Shown here: positions 11,078 to 22,312 of the stretch, piece after piece | How the letters are laid out: every line of letters begins with the position of its first letter | Position numbering within the stretch: position 1 is the stretch's first letter | Assembly: GCA_022559845.1 (NCBI GenBank) | Contig: CM040121.1 | Span: 512,596,566 to 512,660,565, forward strand | Length of the DNA: 64,000 nt | Reading direction: 5' to 3' | DNA from: Amorphophallus konjac | Lineage: Eukaryota > Streptophyta > Magnoliopsida > Alismatales > Araceae | Made by a program: the position numbers and the translations under genes | The notes under the pieces: model-generated | The model's database searches: none | The model's input: only the letters and a program-made list of their open reading frames with translations | What the model was told of the DNA's origin: nothing

Positions 11078-12300
11078 AAAATTTGATGCTGCTCGACAGT
11101 CGACGTTTAAAAATGTCGTGCCACACAAATTTCAAAATTTATAATCGCACTCACTCACTCGAATGATTTTTGAAAATACGAGTACAGTGGTGAATACGGG
11201 TCGATCCCACGGGGAGAGAATATTTGATTTTAGTTCAAGTTGGAAATACCCTTATATTTGGAAAATAAAATGTTGTATTTGGAGTGCGATTATCACTAAA
11301 GAAATTTGAATTGTAACTGTAAATGACAAGAGATAAGTAAAGGAAATTTAGCCAATTGATTGAAGAATTCCGTCGTTTCCACGCCGAGCCTTTGATGAAG
11401 ATCGCTCCGCCTAGGAAGTCGACGCCGTGAGAGGATTTGAAGAAGACTTACCGCTTCGGGTATGTTTGAAGAAACACTTAAGAAGACAAGGATTGCATAT
11501 AACAAGTTTGAAAACTTAAGTTTGAAAACATAACAGAATTCAAGTGAAAATAGGGATTGAAAGAAAAAACATAACTTCAAATCTAGACTGAATTAGAAGA
11601 AGTGTAAAACATGAACGTTGTAGAGAATTGAAAGAGGAAGAACTTTGATGAAGAACACAGACACAGAAAATAAGAGGAAGGTAATGAAAAATCAAGATCT
11701 ATCACTGCTGGTGAATAGTAACTGACAGAAAAATAGCACCTTGAAAAATTAATTCTAACTCTAAAAATACACAAAATTAGATAAAATGGTAGAAGAATGA
11801 AATGGAGATATATAAGAGAGGAACAACTTTGATGAAGAACTCAGATTGAAAAGAGGTCTAGAAAGGCTTCAAAATGTAAGAATACTAGAATGTCTTACCA
11901 CGGATGAACAGTAAACGCCTAAAACAGCACTTAAGAAAACAAGCAATAACTCTATGAATCAGGAAGAATTTGAAGAAATGCTAAACAGAGAAGTTGAAGA
12001 CAACTTAAAAAGGAACAACTTGCGTGAAGAACTCAAATTGAAATGAAGACCATAATAATAAGTAATTGGACCAAGAATAGACTGAATGCTTAAAAAGAAC
12101 CTTGCATTAATATCAAATCAACTTACAAAGGTGACACCAAAAGCTTGTAAAACATCAAGATCCAACCCTCCTATGGAGCTCTACTAAGACTTACAATGAA
12201 GAACTTCAAGAATACAATGGAAAATCTTCACAATCTCTATGCTATCTCTCCTCCTCACTATCCCTAACAACTAACACATTTCCATTACAAATGAAGGCCC

Positions 12301-12308
12301 TTTATATA
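12301..12308 (-). promoter_or_regulatory. TATA box of element C 5' LTR
   Basis: The minus strand reads CCTATATAAAGGGCC, the same as in the 3' LTR. This copy would drive element C transcription, and that RNA would be antisense to the plant mobile domain gene if it reads through. Confidence 0.7.
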
Positions 12309-13115
12309 GGGCAACACATAACACCCCCTCTCATGTGAAACAACTCAATTGCACCTAATTTTACCTAAATTGGTAGGCTGGAATGTGCTGCACACTTTGT
12401 CATTTTTTTCTGATTTTTTCAGATTTTTCTGGTATTTTTTTGGCCTTCTTTTCCTTCTCTTTCTCTCTTTCTCTCACTTTCTCTCTCTGCCGGCGCGTTG
12501 CGCCGACCGGCCGACCGCCGTTCGGCCGCCTGCCGTGGGCCCGCCGTGCGCCGACTCCCCGTCCGCCGTCCGCGTGTCGCACGCGGGCGCACGCGCCCGC
12601 GTCGGCCGTCTCCTCTTCGCGCCTCGCCGCATGTCGCACGCGCCCCGCCGCCGCGTGGCCCCACCCGCTGGCTGCCGACCACGAACCCCCCCTCCCTTCG
12701 CCCGCCGACCTCGTCGCCCGTGCCATTGGCGCGGGCGGGGCGAAGGCGGGAAAGGGGGGGCGGGTTTAAACTTTTTTTTAAATATATATATATATATAAA
12801 TAATATATATATATCTATATATATAGTATATATATCTTAGAAAATTCTAAAAAATATCAAATAATTTTATTTTTTTCTATTTTTTTTCTTTTCTTTTTGA
12901 ACAATTTCCTGGGCTTCTAGCCCATTATCACATATAACTTTTTTTCTTTTTCTTGGAGCTTTCCTCGTATTACGTGCCTGCATAAATACACAAAAATCGT
13001 TATTAAAATTAGTTAATTTCAGAAAATTAAACATTTGATTCAAACTCAACAATAAGTGTGAGAAGTGTATATTTATGGTTATTTAAGCTCATAAAAATGT
13101 GTATAATCATGAATT

Positions 13116-15088
13116 CATCATCATCATCATCATCATCAGAGCCTTATCCCAATTAATTGGGGTCGGCTACATGAATCCTGTTCCGCCAAAGATTTCTATC
13201 AAGTGCAATATTCATATTTAAACTCAAGGAACTAATGTCCTTCCTAATAACATCGCACCATCTCATTTTAGGCCTTCCTCGAGCTCTTTTGCTAGCATCC
13301 ACTAAGATTTGATCACATCTTTTAACCGGCGCTGAGTTAGGGCGACGAAACACATGTCCAAACCACCTGAGTCTATTTTCTCTCATTTTACTATCAATTG
13401 GAGCTATCCCTAAGTCCTTACGGATGCGCTCATTCCTAATCTTGTCTTTCTTAGTCTTGTCACACATCCATCTCAACATCCTCATCTCCGCTACACACAT
13501 TTTGTGGATGTGTTCCTTTCGTACTGCCCAACACTCGGTACCATATAACAGAGCAGGTCTCACAGCCGTTCTATAAAACCTCCCTTTGAGTTTCACAGGC
13601 ATACGACGATCACAAAGGACACCTGATGCACTTCTCCATCTTAACCAGCCTGCCTTAATCCTATGTGTAACGTCATCATAAATCTCCCCATTCTCTTGTA
13701 TGATAGACCCTAAGTATCGAAAGCTACTACTCTTCGGAATGTTATGTCCGTCAATTAGAACCATGTCTTCCTGAACCACACTCCCATTACTAAAATTACA
13801 GTGCATAAATTCTGACTTGCTCCTACTAATTTTAAAACCTTTAGACTCCAAGGCAAGTCTCCAACGCTCTAACTTAGCATTTAGAGCATCAATACTCTCA
13901 TCAATTAAAACAATATCGTCTGCAAATAGCATACACCAAGGGATATCATCATGCAATTGTTTAGTTACTTCATCCATAACTAAGGCAAAGAGATACGGAC
14001 TTAGTGCAGAACCTTGATGCAAACCTATAGAAACGGGAAATTCACCAGTCTCCCCAGCAATAGTTCGAACACTAGTAATAGCACCGTCGTACATATCCTT
14101 AATCAAATCAACGTATCCTTGAGAGATTCCTTTCTTTCTTAATGTCCACCAAATCAATTCTCTCGGTACTCGATCGTACGCCTTCTCTAAATCAAGAAAA
14201 ACTATATACAAATCTTTTCTCATCTCTCTATACTTCTCCATTAGCTGCCGTAGCAAGAAAATAGCTTCTGTAGTAGATCTATTTGGCATAAAACCAAACT
14301 GATTTTCCGACACAGTAGTCATACCACGGAGGCGTTTATCAATTACTCTTTCCCAAAGTTTCATAGTATGACTCATAAGCTTAATTCCACGATAATTATT
14401 ACAACTTTGAATATCTCCTTTATTTTTATAGAAAGGAACTACAACACTTTTTCTCCAAACTTCTGGCATTCTTCGTTCCTTTAAAATTTTATTAAAAAAT
14501 TTAGTTAGCCACTGAATACCAATATCTCCTAGGCCTTTCCATACTTCAATAGGTAAGCCATCTAGTCCTAAGGCCTTGCCCACTTTCATTTTCCTTAAAG
14601 CATCCTCCACTTCTGACATCTTAATACACCTGAAATATTGATATTTATCAAATATTGTGGACTCTTGGGTACCTTCTAAAGATAAATCCTTGACGGAATC
14701 TCCATTAAGTAACTTCTGAAAATAGCTATGCCACCTCCCTTTAATCTCAAGATCCTTAGTTAAAACCCTTTGATCTTCACCTTTAATACACCGAACATGA
14801 TCTAAATCTCTAGTTTTCCTTTCTCTTAATTTAGCTAGTTTAAATATGTCCTTTTCACCCTCTCGGGTTCCTAATTTATTATATAAATCTTCAAATGCCT
14901 TTGATTTGGCTTCGCTGACTATTTTCTTAGCTCTCTTTTTAGCGATTTTATAAGCTTCTAGGGTTTGAGCATTTTTGTTAGCTTGCCAAACTTTAAAGCA
15001 TTTCTTTTTTATTTTAATGGTATTTTGAATTTCCTCACTCCACCACCAAGTCTCTTTTTCTAAATTCTTTTTACCTTTAGATTCTTAA
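13116..15088 (-). mobile_element. RTE-clade LINE, 5'-truncated
   Basis: The insertion has a 3' tail of TCA/TGA triplets (about 13116-13139) and the typical plant RTE end next to AATTAATTGGGGTCGGCTAC. It is flanked by a perfect 16-bp target duplication, TGTATAATCATGAATT, at 13100-13115 and 15089-15104. The endonuclease is missing, so the copy is a 5'-truncated product of target-primed reverse transcription. It interrupts the 5' LTR of element C and is the youngest layer of this stack. Confidence 0.93.
13153..15088 (-). CDS. RTE LINE reverse transcriptase, C-terminal ~645 codons, open frame
   Basis: The non-LTR reverse transcriptase copies element RNA at a nicked target. The frame is open from the truncation point to a stop after HVADPN; the first ATG is at 14619, but homologous sequence continues in frame upstream. 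Recognisable blocks include the fingers motif GLPIEVWK, the YRGIKLMSH region, FLDLEKAYDRVPR (first catalytic Asp), GLHQGSALSPYLF and MLFADDIVLI (catalytic Asp pair). A Trp-rich C-terminal domain (RWFGHVFRR) typical of RTE closes it. The catalytic residues are intact and no frameshift was found, which fits a recent insertion. The missing N-terminus (endonuclease) makes the copy inactive. Confidence 0.92.
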
Positions 15089-15134
15089 TGTATAATCATG
15101 AATTAAGATGTAAAAATACACACTTATCACTTCA

Positions 15135-15706
15135 TCTGCAAAAATATGGGGCGCGTACCTGCCCAACTCAATGAACTTATCCCGGTACTGCAACACAGTC
15201 AAGTCACCTTGCGTCAGCTCCAGAAATTGATACATCTTCGCTAACTTGAGACAGGCTGGGGTGTAAGCACGCTCGAAAGCAGCAACGAACTCAGCCCAGG
15301 TGATCTGCCGAATCGGACGAGAACGAAAGGCAACTTCCCATTCTGCGGTCCACCACGTGTGTGCGGTACCTTGAAGCTGATAAGTAGCCAACAAGACTCG
15401 CTCATCATCTGCGCACTCCATCGACTGGAACACGCACACAGTGGCATCGAGCCACGCTCTAGCTACCTCTGGATCTGATTGACCTCCGAAAGTCGGTGGT
15501 TGGAACAGCAGGAATTCCTTTAACGCTCTACCACGACCACCGGGCACTTCATCACACAGAGCAGGGTTAACGGAAGCTGGCACAGCTGGGGCAGAGGAAG
15601 TGCCACTCTCCTCCCGAGGAGCCCGAGCCTTCTTCCATCCACGAGGCAACATCTTGAACCTAGGAAACACACGATAACGGAAATCATCAGCAATCACGAG
15701 AAACAT
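15135..15706 (-). pseudogene. Element A Gag, N-terminal part
   Basis: This is the N-terminal half of a Gypsy Gag protein. The first in-frame ATG is at 15706; the ATG at 15652 (MLPRGWKKAR) is also plausible because the family-like sequence begins there. The retrotransposon Gag core is clear: FQPPTFGGQSDPEVARAWL, then a WW motif (TAHTWWTAEWEVAF) and WAEFVAAFERAYTP. It runs to APHIFADE, where element C interrupts. The continuation is at 1125-1729. The frame that runs on past 15135 is element C LTR and not part of the protein. Confidence 0.9.
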
Positions 15707-15786
15707 CCTGAACTAGCAACAGACGACACAGTGGACTTATTCTGGACCAGCACGAGTTCCAATTCCTAATACAAATCCCCAACACC

Positions 15787-15798
15787 ACTCTGATACCA
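15787..15798 (-). other. Primer binding site of element A (initiator Met-tRNA)
   Basis: The minus strand reads TGGTATCAGAGT, two bases from the LTR edge at 15801. This is the standard initiator-Met primer site of plant LTR elements. Confidence 0.9.
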
Positions 15799-15800
15799 TC

Positions 15801-17880
15801 TGTGACGACCCAGAGCTCCGGATACAGATATACCGATAATATCGATACACCAATACCAAGAACTGGGGAAGCCACCGAAGAGGCTGATGAGGCCCCCGAA
15901 GGGTTGAAGGAGTTTGCTTAGGAGTTGCATAACGAATTGGGACCGCATGCGCGTAATATTAATTAGAACATCAATTAATAAATAAGTGCGGAAGTAATTT
16001 AAAATATCAGAGTGGTAAAATATATACAATAGTCTAGATTTACATAAAGAGAGAGGTCCACTGTACAACTACACAGGGATACCCGGCATAACAGAACAAA
16101 AGACAAACCAACACAGCTGGCACTCTAACGACGCTCGGTACAACCACGAGCAGAACCGGCGGACGACTGGGGCGGCTCACCTGAAAGAAGGAAGGGTGAG
16201 TCACAGCCAGACTTAGTAGGGGTCACGCGGATCCCTACCTCAAACTAAACAGACAAGCAGGCAAATATAAAAGCAATTAGAGCATGCATTTAAATAATAA
16301 ACAAGCAGATGCATAATTTAATAACTAATAAAGACAGAAAATAAATCTACCAACAAAATAAACAATCACTACCCAAGTGAAGTGAGAGACAGAACAACCC
16401 ACTAGAAGAACAAGACCAGACGCGTCCACTGACGACTTACACTGCGTCTCGGCAACTCACAAGTCTGGATCTCGACAAGCGAGAGGCGTAACAGGACCAA
16501 ACCAAGTACTAGTCAGAGCGACACTCGTCAGTGCCAGTCCACGTCTCTGACCACGTGTGCACACACTGACTCCTGTCTAGAGCCAGGCCTCTAGCTAGTT
16601 CCCCCCCCCCATTGAACACAACGGTAACCGCAGGGGCCCACGGTAACTAGCTTACAAACCGTTCAATGGGAACACCCCTCCACCTCTCCCAGGTGGGACG
16701 ACAAGCTCGGTCGCTGGGCTCCGACTAGTGGTTCCATCACAAGGAAGTGGAAGCAACTCTATTGGAAATTGGTTAAATACGGCGCATGTATAACTTAGAA
16801 AGCATTAAAGAAATGAACGGGCAACTTTTGAATCCGACAGGCAAGTGGCGGTCTGCTGCCACCGCGTCACAGGTGGGTGACGGTCGTGGACTGGCGCGTT
16901 ACATCGATTGTAACGCGTCCGTCCCTAGCCGTTACAACCACCGAAGATCCAGCCTCAAACCGGGAGAAAGGGGGTGTGACGGCTCACAAACACGCCGTTA
17001 CAGGACCTAACGGTCGGGGCGCAGCGCGTTACATCGATTGTAACGCGTTGGGCCCTAGCCGTTACATCCACCCGAGGCCAAAACCAACGCACAGCATTCC
17101 AACACCGTTTGCAGGCGAAGTGACGCGCTCGCCCAGGCGCGTCGGGGCACCCTGACGGCCGGCCGACTGGCCGTCAGGTTAACCGCCTGACCCGGTCAAC
17201 CAAAACAAGAAGGGGTGTAACGGTCGGGAGACTGGCCGTTACACACACTGTAACGCACCTACGAAGGGCCGTTACAATTCTATAACGCGTTCCCCAAGGA
17301 CTGTTACAGATGTAACGGTTCCTGGAAGGACCGTCACACCGTCTAGGTTACGGGCGGAATACGGTTGAAAACGGGTTCTCTCCCGGACGAGCCGGATCGA
17401 CGGGGAAACAAGAAAGAACTATAAAACCTGCCAAACCACAACGCTATACTGCTAAAGCATGCATCAGAACATAAAAACAACGCCCATGGAATGATTTTCA
17501 AGAATTTAGCCTAAAATTGCACTAACATGGAAATTTCATAGAAATTGAAGAAAACATCGACGAATGGGCATGCATGCTATGCCAAAGCGATCCTAGCGAG
17601 ACAATGATTCCGTCCTCCTACCTCAATCGCGACGGAAACCGAGTTTAGGCCGCATGCAAGCAAGGGGTCGCCGCGGCTCCTCTCGCTCCGTCCCGCCTCC
17701 ACGGCTCACGAACAACGACGAGGTTAGCGCCTACGCGTTCCCCGCGACGAGCCGGTTCCACAGACACCTCCCGCGCCTCGATCCGCGGCCGTTCGGACCG
17801 AAACAGAGAAAGTGGGAGAGGAGAGATCGCGAGAGAGAGAGAAAGAGAGAGAGAACGAGTGAGGGAGAGAGAAATCGGTG

Positions 17881-17972
<92 letters not shown>

Positions 17973-18138
17973 TTAAAATTATTATTATTTTAAAAACTTA
18001 ACCCTTAAATGCCATTAATCTCAAATAACTTCCAATAAATGCCAAACGAACGCCTAAAAATTCGCAAAAATAGCCAAAACGATCAGGACAAAGTCTAGAT
18101 CCGAACTGCTAAGTATCCGCTAAAACATGAGCGCTACA
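15801..18138 (-). repeat. Element A 5' LTR
   Basis: The LTR is about 2.34 kb with TG...CA termini (plus-strand ends TGTGACGACC and GCGCTACA). The primer site adjoins its left edge. It contains a cluster of dyad-symmetric GTAACG/CGTTAC modules (16895-17337) and a GA/TA microsatellite (about 17806-17967). The flank at 18139 is Copia reverse transcriptase. Confidence 0.92.
16895..17337. promoter_or_regulatory. Array of GTAACG dyad modules in element A LTR
   Basis: At least seven short inverted repeats are present. At 16895-16917 and 17025-17047 the arms are CGCGTTACA and TGTAACGCG around a 5-nt centre. At 16995-17013 the arms are CCGTTA/TAACGG. At 17151-17178 they are CCTGACGGCC/GGCCGTCAGG. At 17216-17243 they are TGTAACGG/CCGTTACA. 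At 17249-17276 they are TGTAACG/CGTTACA. At 17311-17337 they are TGTAACGG and CCGTCACA. Spacing in the last part is about 30 bp. A protein-binding array or RNA hairpins are both possible; neither is shown. Confidence 0.7.
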
Positions 18139-19383
18139 TCTACTGACAATACTCAAAGTATTGGCAACATCAGGCCGTGTACATAGCATTACATACATGA
18201 TTGACCCTATGGCCGAAGCATAGGGTATCTTATTCATGTGTGCCACCTCCTCAGATGTTTTAGGTTTCATCCCCTTAGATAGGTAATTTCCATGTCTCAT
18301 AGGAATGAGACATCTCTTGGAATTTTCTATCCTAAACCTTTTGAGGATAGTATCTATGTACATGAATTGGGATAATCCTAGCATCCTTTTAGATCTATCT
18401 CGGTAGATCCTTATGTCCAGCACATATGATGCTTCTCCCAAATCCTTCATGGAGAAGGTTTTAGACAACCAAGAATTAGTTGATGTCAACATCCCTACAT
18501 CATTCTCAATGAGTAAGATGTCATCAACATAAAGAACCAAGAAGGTCACAGAGCTTCCACTGACCTTCTTGTAAACACAGGGCTCATCTTCATTCCGAAT
18601 GAAGTTGAAAGATTTGACAGTCTCATCAAATCTTAAGTTCCAGCTCTGAGATGCTTGCTTCAATCCATAAATAGACCTCTGAAGTTTGCATACCTTATTA
18701 GGATGAAGCATAGAAGTGAATCCTTCAGGATGTACCATGTATACCTCTTCTGACAGATTTTCATTCAGAAAAGCTGTCTTCACATTCATTTGCCAAATCT
18801 CATAATCCAGGTATGCAGCAATGACAATGAGGATTTTGATTGACTTAACCATGGCCACAGGTGAAAATGTCTCGTCATAATCAATACCTTATCTTTGACG
18901 ATACCCTTTTGCCACTAATCTGGCCTTGTATGTGTCAATCTGTCCATCTGTACCGATTTTTCTTTTGAAAATCCATTTGCAGCCCATAGGGACTTTCCCT
19001 TTGGGTACATCAACCAAGTTCCAAACTTTGTTGGTGTACATGGATTGGATCTCTGAATCCATTGCCTCTTGCCATTTCTCGGAGTCTGCACTACGGATCG
19101 CCTCTTGGTAGGATTGAGAATCTTCATCCTCATCAATACATACCTTAGAAGACCTCTCTGAGACATGTCCAAGATATATCTCAGGTTCTCTTGGTAGTCT
19201 ACCAGATCTCCGTAGTGTCTGTGTTTCACTCTGAATAGGATCAACCAATACAGTCTCATATAATGAGTTTGTGTCTACGGGTTGTGGTTCTTGGACCTCG
19301 TCCAATTCTATTTGGCTCCCACTGTCTTTCTGGAGAAGATATTCTCTTTCTAGAAATACAGCTCTCTTAGCCACTAAGACCCT
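18139..19383 (-). pseudogene. Copia reverse transcriptase, N-terminal part
   Basis: The RVT_2-type reverse transcriptase shows KVWNLVDVPKGK, GCKWIFKRK, YKARLVAKGYRQR, MNVKTAFLNENL, the catalytic LYVDDILL block and the GSIMYVMLCTRPD block. A TAA at 18889-18891 interrupts it in the same frame, and another TAA at 19384-19386 separates it from integrase. The frame is cut at TLSIVSR by element A (18138/18139). The 13 residues read beyond that point come from the element A LTR. Confidence 0.9.
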
Positions 19384-20577
19384 TTACTCAGAAGGGTGAT
19401 AGAAATAATATCCAAATGTCTCCTTTGGATATCCCACAAACCTACACTTATCGGTTCTTGACTCAAGTTTATCACTATCGTTCCTTTTCACATGAGCAGA
19501 ACACCCGCAAATTTTAATGTGATTAAAATTTGATTTCCTGCCCTTCCATATCTCATATGGTATAGAAGGAACAGATTTACTCGAGATCCTATTCAGTAAA
19601 TAGGCTGCAGTCTCTAAGGCATAGCCCCAGAGAGACAAGGGTAGTTCTGACATAGACATCATGGATCGGACCATATCTAACAAGGTCATGTTTTTCCTTT
19701 CGGATACACCATTGTGCTGTGGTGTATACGGTGGAGTCCACTGAGAAACAATTCCATTGTCTTTAAGATAAGAAGTGAATTCATGGCTAAAGTATTCACC
19801 TCCTCGATCCGATTGAAGAGTCTTAATACTCTTGCCAGTCTGTTTCTCTACTTCATTCTTGTATTCCTTAAACTTCTTAAAGTCTTGTGATTTATGTCTC
19901 ATTAAATACACATAGCCATATCTCGAGAAGTCATCAATAAAAGAAATGAAATAGAGGTGACCCCCTTTTGCTTCCATGGACATGGGTCCACATACATCCG
20001 AGTGTATGAGCTCAAGAAAGTCAGTAGCCCTCTCACCATATCCACTAAAGGGAGCCTTGGTCATCTTCCCCATGAGACACGACTCACAGGTATCAAATGG
20101 CTTGTATTTGAATGAATTCAAATACCCATTTGAGTGTAGGTGAGAGACTCTTTTCTCGCCTACATGACCAAGCCTACAATGCCATAAATATGTAGAATTC
20201 ACTTCATTCGCATTGAAAACATGCATAACATTAGAACGTGTATCTAATACATAAAGACCATTGACTAATGAACCATTGGCTATAATCAAACCGTTATTCA
20301 TTATAGAGCACTCAGTGCTGTTAAAAGTCAATGCATATCCAACGTTATACAAGCCAGAGATTGAAATAATGTTCTTAATAATATTAGGAACATAATAACA
20401 GTCATTTAGCTCTAGAATGACTCCTGAAGGTAAACAGAGGCGTACAGTCCCGGCAACTTTGACAGAAACTAAAGCTCCATTGTCCATCCTCAGTTCAATC
20501 TCTTTTTTACCCAGTCGCCTTCTATTTGCCAGTACATGCACAGAATTACAGATATGAGATGCACATCCAATATCCAA
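19384..20577 (-). pseudogene. Copia protease end, GAG-pre-integrase and integrase
   Basis: The piece starts in the distal protease (IGCASHICN), followed by the GAG-pre-integrase zinc-binding segment (LWHCRLGH...CESCLMGK). It then holds the integrase core with its three acidic residues in HSDVCGP, SDRGGEY and SERKN. It integrates element cDNA into the genome. The domain is open over about 397 codons and the catalytic triad is intact. It ends at a TAA (19384-19386) where related proteins read on into the linker to reverse transcriptase. Confidence 0.92.
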
Positions 20578-20770
20578 TACCTATGATGTGGATTCCATAT
20601 ATGACAAATTAAGGTCTATGACAAAAAATACCTTCATTTAGAATTACCTTGCAATTCCTTTTCTAATGCCTTATTTCCCCGCATCGAAAATACTTGTCTT
20701 CTTTTTCATTCTTCTTGCCATTTCCTTTGTCAACTTTGGCGAGTTGCTTACCCATGGCCTTCTTCTTTCC
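20578..20770 (-). pseudogene. Copia gag end with degenerate zinc knuckle
   Basis: The minus strand gives a Lys-rich stretch and a broken CCHC knuckle, YFRCGEIRH then a stop then KRNC, so the first Cys is Tyr. It joins gag at 31740 across Gypsy B. TTTCC at 20766-20770 is one copy of the Gypsy B target duplication. Confidence 0.8.
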
Positions 20771-22312
20771 TGTCACGCCCCGAGTGCGGAAGGAACTCGG
20801 GAAAGACGTGACGAGTTTATATCAATCATGTCAATCAGAGCAAGTAGAATTTCTACATCATAACGGAGTGCGCATTAAGACAAGAATTTAAAACATAATC
20901 AAATACTGATACCATTGATAACAACTTAATCCTTTAAACAACGTCATGACTTGACAAGTCTAATCAGGCCCACGGCCTTTAAATATTACAAATTTAAAAA
21001 TAATAAAAGTTCTGACGACAAGACTCCATGAACTAAAGACGACTTGACACGATAAGGCGTAGTGGCATGACGCTTGCAGACTATACGCTCATCACTCTTG
21101 CTCCTGCCCATCCGAGTCCGATTCAGGGTCCGTATTACCTGAAAAGCTTGGGAAAAGAATTTGATGAGCGAACGCTCGGTAGGAATTATATCTCAAGAAC
21201 TAGCAGTTGGTTTAAGTAATTACCTTTTTCAAATGAAAAATGCAAGTCTAGCATGTCAATCATGTAAAATGAAACGCTATGGAGTTGAACATGATAATGA
21301 GAGGAAATAACATGTATTGTTGATCCAAGATAGGGGATTTCAAGTATTCAAGATTGCAAGTATTTGAACGAGTACCAAGTATATCAATAAAGTCTTTCAT
21401 GTCATGAGATAATGGTTATTAGCAAGCAAGTACTTTGCCCATTCTGGGCCACGCAAGTCATGTCAAGTCAATCAAGTCAAGCACGCGAGAGAGAGAGATA
21501 GATAGATAGTGGAGATGTCGTAGATTCAAGCAAGCATTTCGGTGCAATGCCACACCGCGATCAATATAACTCCCATGGGCACAAGTACTTTCGGGTGCTC
21601 CTCCCAGGACCAGATCGGGCCCTATACGCGCATGCATTGTTACATGTAATATCTAGATAACCACTTTAGTGATAGCCATGGAATTCCAAGAACAACTCAT
21701 GTAGGATATCAAGGTAGATTCGTGGATAGGTTCCACAGAATTCAAGGAAGAACGTTAGATGGACAATGATAAAACCAACGAGAACCATGACATGTCGATA
21801 ACCTGGGTAGAATTGGTACCTTAACTAGGTAGCCGTGATAACTTCAGTGGATGACTAAACCCGTCACCAATCAAGGGACATGAATTAAGCTGAGAGATTG
21901 ACCCCATCTATAAGGGACTCAATCCATAACATTGCCTTAGTGAAATATCATCATTCCACCGACTAGGATTATTCTCTCATGGACCAAGATGGCAACATGA
22001 GAGGGCCGGTTTACCACATGACGTGGCTATCAAAGGTTCAAGGTGTTTAAGGTACAACCAGCTCAGTCGGCCTTGAGGGAATCCAAGGAAACAAGGAGAC
22101 TTACTGAGGTCCCAATGACTAACTTGCCGGTCCAAAGGAACGGAATGTCCAATGGAGGGCTTGTATGTCACCGAGAGTTGAAGGGGTAATCGGTAAAACG
22201 CCGACAAACGTGGGACTATACTCACGGATTGGAATATAGTGCCATATATACATATATATAAATATAAATCCATGGTTACGGGAAAAATTATAAAAAATCA
22301 GAAGACAGGAAA

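Larger units (their letters stand above)
1735..15129 (-). mobile_element. Element C: large non-autonomous LTR element carrying an antisense plant mobile domain gene
   Basis: The LTRs are 1735-3789 and 11084-15129, the latter enlarged by a LINE; without the LINE both are about 2.05 kb. The CTTCA target duplication flanks it (1730-1734, 15130-15134). The primer site beside the right LTR matches the 3' end of Asp-tRNA, as in Athila-type Gypsy elements. The polypurine tract lies beside the left LTR. The 7.3-kb interior holds one sense ORF of 617 codons and a plus-strand plant mobile domain gene. No protease, reverse transcriptase or integrase was found, so the element must have been mobilised in trans. 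It interrupts the gag of element A. Confidence 0.9.
11084..15129 (-). repeat. Element C 5' LTR, interrupted by an RTE LINE
   Basis: It is the same LTR as 1735-3789 and carries a LINE at 13116-15088 plus one copy of its 16-bp target duplication. Removing these leaves about 2057 bp, against 2055 bp for the other LTR. A minus-strand TATA box lies at 12301-12308. The two LTRs show scattered substitutions and small indels, so the insertion is not brand new. Confidence 0.93.

Noticed and set aside
15787..15798. tRNA-like match near LTR edges (also 28536, 34544, 11060)
   Set aside because: These are primer binding sites of 12-18 bases, not tRNA genes. No full cloverleaf was found in the window.
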